Assembly: GCA_016295505.1 (NCBI GenBank)
Contig: JAEDLC010000037.1
Location: 1 to 15,730, forward strand
Origin: Dorea sp.
GTDB taxonomy: Bacteria > Bacillota_A > Clostridia > Lachnospirales > Lachnospiraceae
Length of the DNA: 15,730 nucleotides
Direction of reading: 5' to 3'
Under the pieces are notes generated by a model that had not been told where the DNA came from, ran no database searches, and was given only the letters and a program-made list of their open reading frames with translations. The position numbers and the translations under genes are program-made. Positions 14,797-15,730 of this stretch are shown here, one piece after another. Every line of letters starts with the position of its first letter. Within the stretch, counting starts at the first letter, position 1.

Positions 14797-15674
14797 TACA
14801 AATCAACCTCCCTACTCTTCATAATCTTCATAGCCACCTGTGTGATTACCAGTACTACCACAAAGAATACCAGTGATTTTGCGGAACCCAGACCATAATT
14901 GTTATTCTGGAATGCTTCACGGTAAATATCAAGTGTCGCACTGTATGTCGTTCCTCCAGGTCCACCTTTGGTCAATGCCAGGATAATATCAAATACCTTT
15001 AATGCATTTGTCAGAGACATGAACACACATGTTGTAATGGAAGGACCAAGCAGTGGAAGCGTTACTTTAAAGAATCTTGTCCAGGAGGTTGCTCCATCTA
15101 CCGTTGCCGCCTCAAGCACATCCCCGGGCACTGCCTGAAGACCCGCAATGTAAAGCACGATATAAAATCCCAATGACTGCCACACACCAACGATTACAAT
15201 CGCCAGAAAGGCAAGATTACTTTCTCCCAGCCAGCTCCAGTTCAGAAATCCCCATCCTGTCTTTTCGAACAATACTTCGAATCCCTGGGAAAAGATAAAT
15301 TTCCAGATGAAACCAACGATGATCATACTCATGATGTAAGGTACAAAGAACATACCTCTCATGAGGTTTGCTAATCTGATTTTCTGTACAAGTGCCACTG
15401 CAATTGCAAGTGCAAGAACATTAGAGAAAATCATAAAAAGTATGGTATACTTTCCTGTAAAGATCAGACTCTTCATAAACTCTGAAGAACCGCTGAATAC
15501 CCTCTTAAAATTTTCGAGTCCGATAAATACTGGTTCCTTTGCTATACCATTCCATTGTGTCAATGAATAGTAACCACTCATTACAAACGGAATATAGATA
15601 GTAATCGTAACCAGAATGATTGCCGGAATTGTGTACAGGACACTCTCCCAAAACTGTTTCTTTTTACGTCCCAT
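14796..15674 (-). CDS. Sugar ABC transporter permease 1 (MsmF/MalF-like)
   Basis: A 292-residue permease subunit of the same importer. Six hydrophobic segments are visible (first near 11-33), with the periplasmic-side region NWSWLGESNLAFLAIVIVGVWQ and the EAA loop VPGDVLEAATVDGATSW at about 182-198, followed by FFKVTLPLLGPS. KVFDIILALTKGGPGGTT near 226-243 is a typical CUT1 signature. The frame extends to a TTG at 15722, but that codon overlaps the predicted -10 box and cannot be on the transcript; GGGAGGAGG lies 11 nt before the ATG at 15674, which I chose. This is the first gene of the transporter operon inside the window. Confidence 0.93.
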   Translation of the reverse strand: MGRKKKQFWESVLYTIPAIILVTITIYIPFVMSGYYSLTQWNGIAKEPVFIGLENFKRVFSGSSEFMKSLIFTGKYTILFMIFSNVLALAIAVALVQKIRLANLMRGMFFVPYIMSMIIVGFIWKFIFSQGFEVLFEKTGWGFLNWSWLGESNLAFLAIVIVGVWQSLGFYIVLYIAGLQAVPGDVLEAATVDGATSWTRFFKVTLPLLGPSITTCVFMSLTNALKVFDIILALTKGGPGGTTYSATLDIYREAFQNNNYGLGSAKSLVFFVVVLVITQVAMKIMKSREVDL

Positions 15675-15685
15675 TCTAACGTATT

Positions 15686-15694
15686 CCTCCTCCC
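15686..15694 (-). promoter_or_regulatory. Ribosome binding site that fixes the permease 1 start
   Basis: GGGAGGAGG on the minus strand, 11 nt before the ATG at 15674. The spacing is slightly long but the match is strong, and no nearer start codon exists in frame. Confidence 0.7.
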
Positions 15695-15721
15695 TTTGTT
15701 TCCTTTGTAACTCTATATCCA

Positions 15722-15727
15722 ATTATA
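15722..15727 (-). promoter_or_regulatory. Predicted -10 box of the transporter operon
   Basis: A consensus TATAAT on the minus strand lies about 48 nt before the permease 1 ATG. The -35 and any operator would fall past the right edge of the window, so only half of the promoter can be judged. Confidence 0.5.
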
Positions 15728-15730
15728 CGT

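Noticed and set aside
1..15730. CRISPR arrays, tRNA or rRNA genes, insertion sequences, attachment sites and clear CcpA cre sites
   Set aside because: No regular spaced repeats, cloverleaf-like sequence, transposase motif or good cre match was seen by eye; weak cre sites could be missed without a matrix scan.

Overview
The window looks like chromosomal DNA from a gut-type Lachnospiraceae (Clostridia, Bacillota), for example Blautia or a relative. This is inferred from strong AGGAGG-type ribosome sites, moderate-to-low GC, a sugar ABC transporter encoded without its own ATPase, a PPi-type phosphofructokinase and a DUF624/YesL protein. All genes but one lie on the minus strand, so transcription reads mostly from high to low coordinates. 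No rRNA, tRNA, CRISPR array, transposon or prophage gene was seen.

Right block (15730 to 10193, minus): a sugar-uptake operon in the order permease 1, permease 2, solute-binding lipoprotein, then a rho-independent terminator (12581-12610), then a GH31 alpha-xylosidase of the YicI type. A consensus -10 box sits at the right edge of the window, so the operon probably starts at the first permease. The hairpin before the GH31 gene has no clear promoter behind it. It is more likely an attenuating or processing structure than the absolute end of the operon.

Middle (9516-10196, plus): a lone YesL/DUF624 membrane protein with its own good promoter. It converges on the alpha-xylosidase gene, with overlapping stop codons, and diverges from the next block.

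Central block (9440 to 3155, minus): a tight five-gene run of GH127 beta-L-arabinofuranosidase-type enzyme, aldo/keto reductase, GH13 oligo-1,6-glucosidase, glycerol kinase, and a 50-residue four-cysteine protein that has not previously been called from ORF length alone. The last resembles only the N-terminal half of DUF1667. Spacings are -1, 12, 15 and 17 nt. Together the two blocks suggest capture and intracellular breakdown of small plant-derived glycosides (alpha-xylosyl, arabinofuranosyl, alpha-1,6-glucosyl), with a glycerol branch that feeds glycolysis. The adjacent pfp gene (own promoter, own terminator) sits on the same glycolytic route.

Left end (1614 to 1, minus): a separately promoted pair. 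The first is a membrane protein with a degenerate, N-lobe-truncated kinase fold inside the cell, one membrane span and outer TPR repeats. The second overlaps it by 4 nt, starts with a signal peptide and is cut by the window edge. This pair, the mini-DUF1667 protein and the glycerol kinase placement are the least ordinary parts. Several gene starts are corrected from the longest open frame using ribosome-site spacing.
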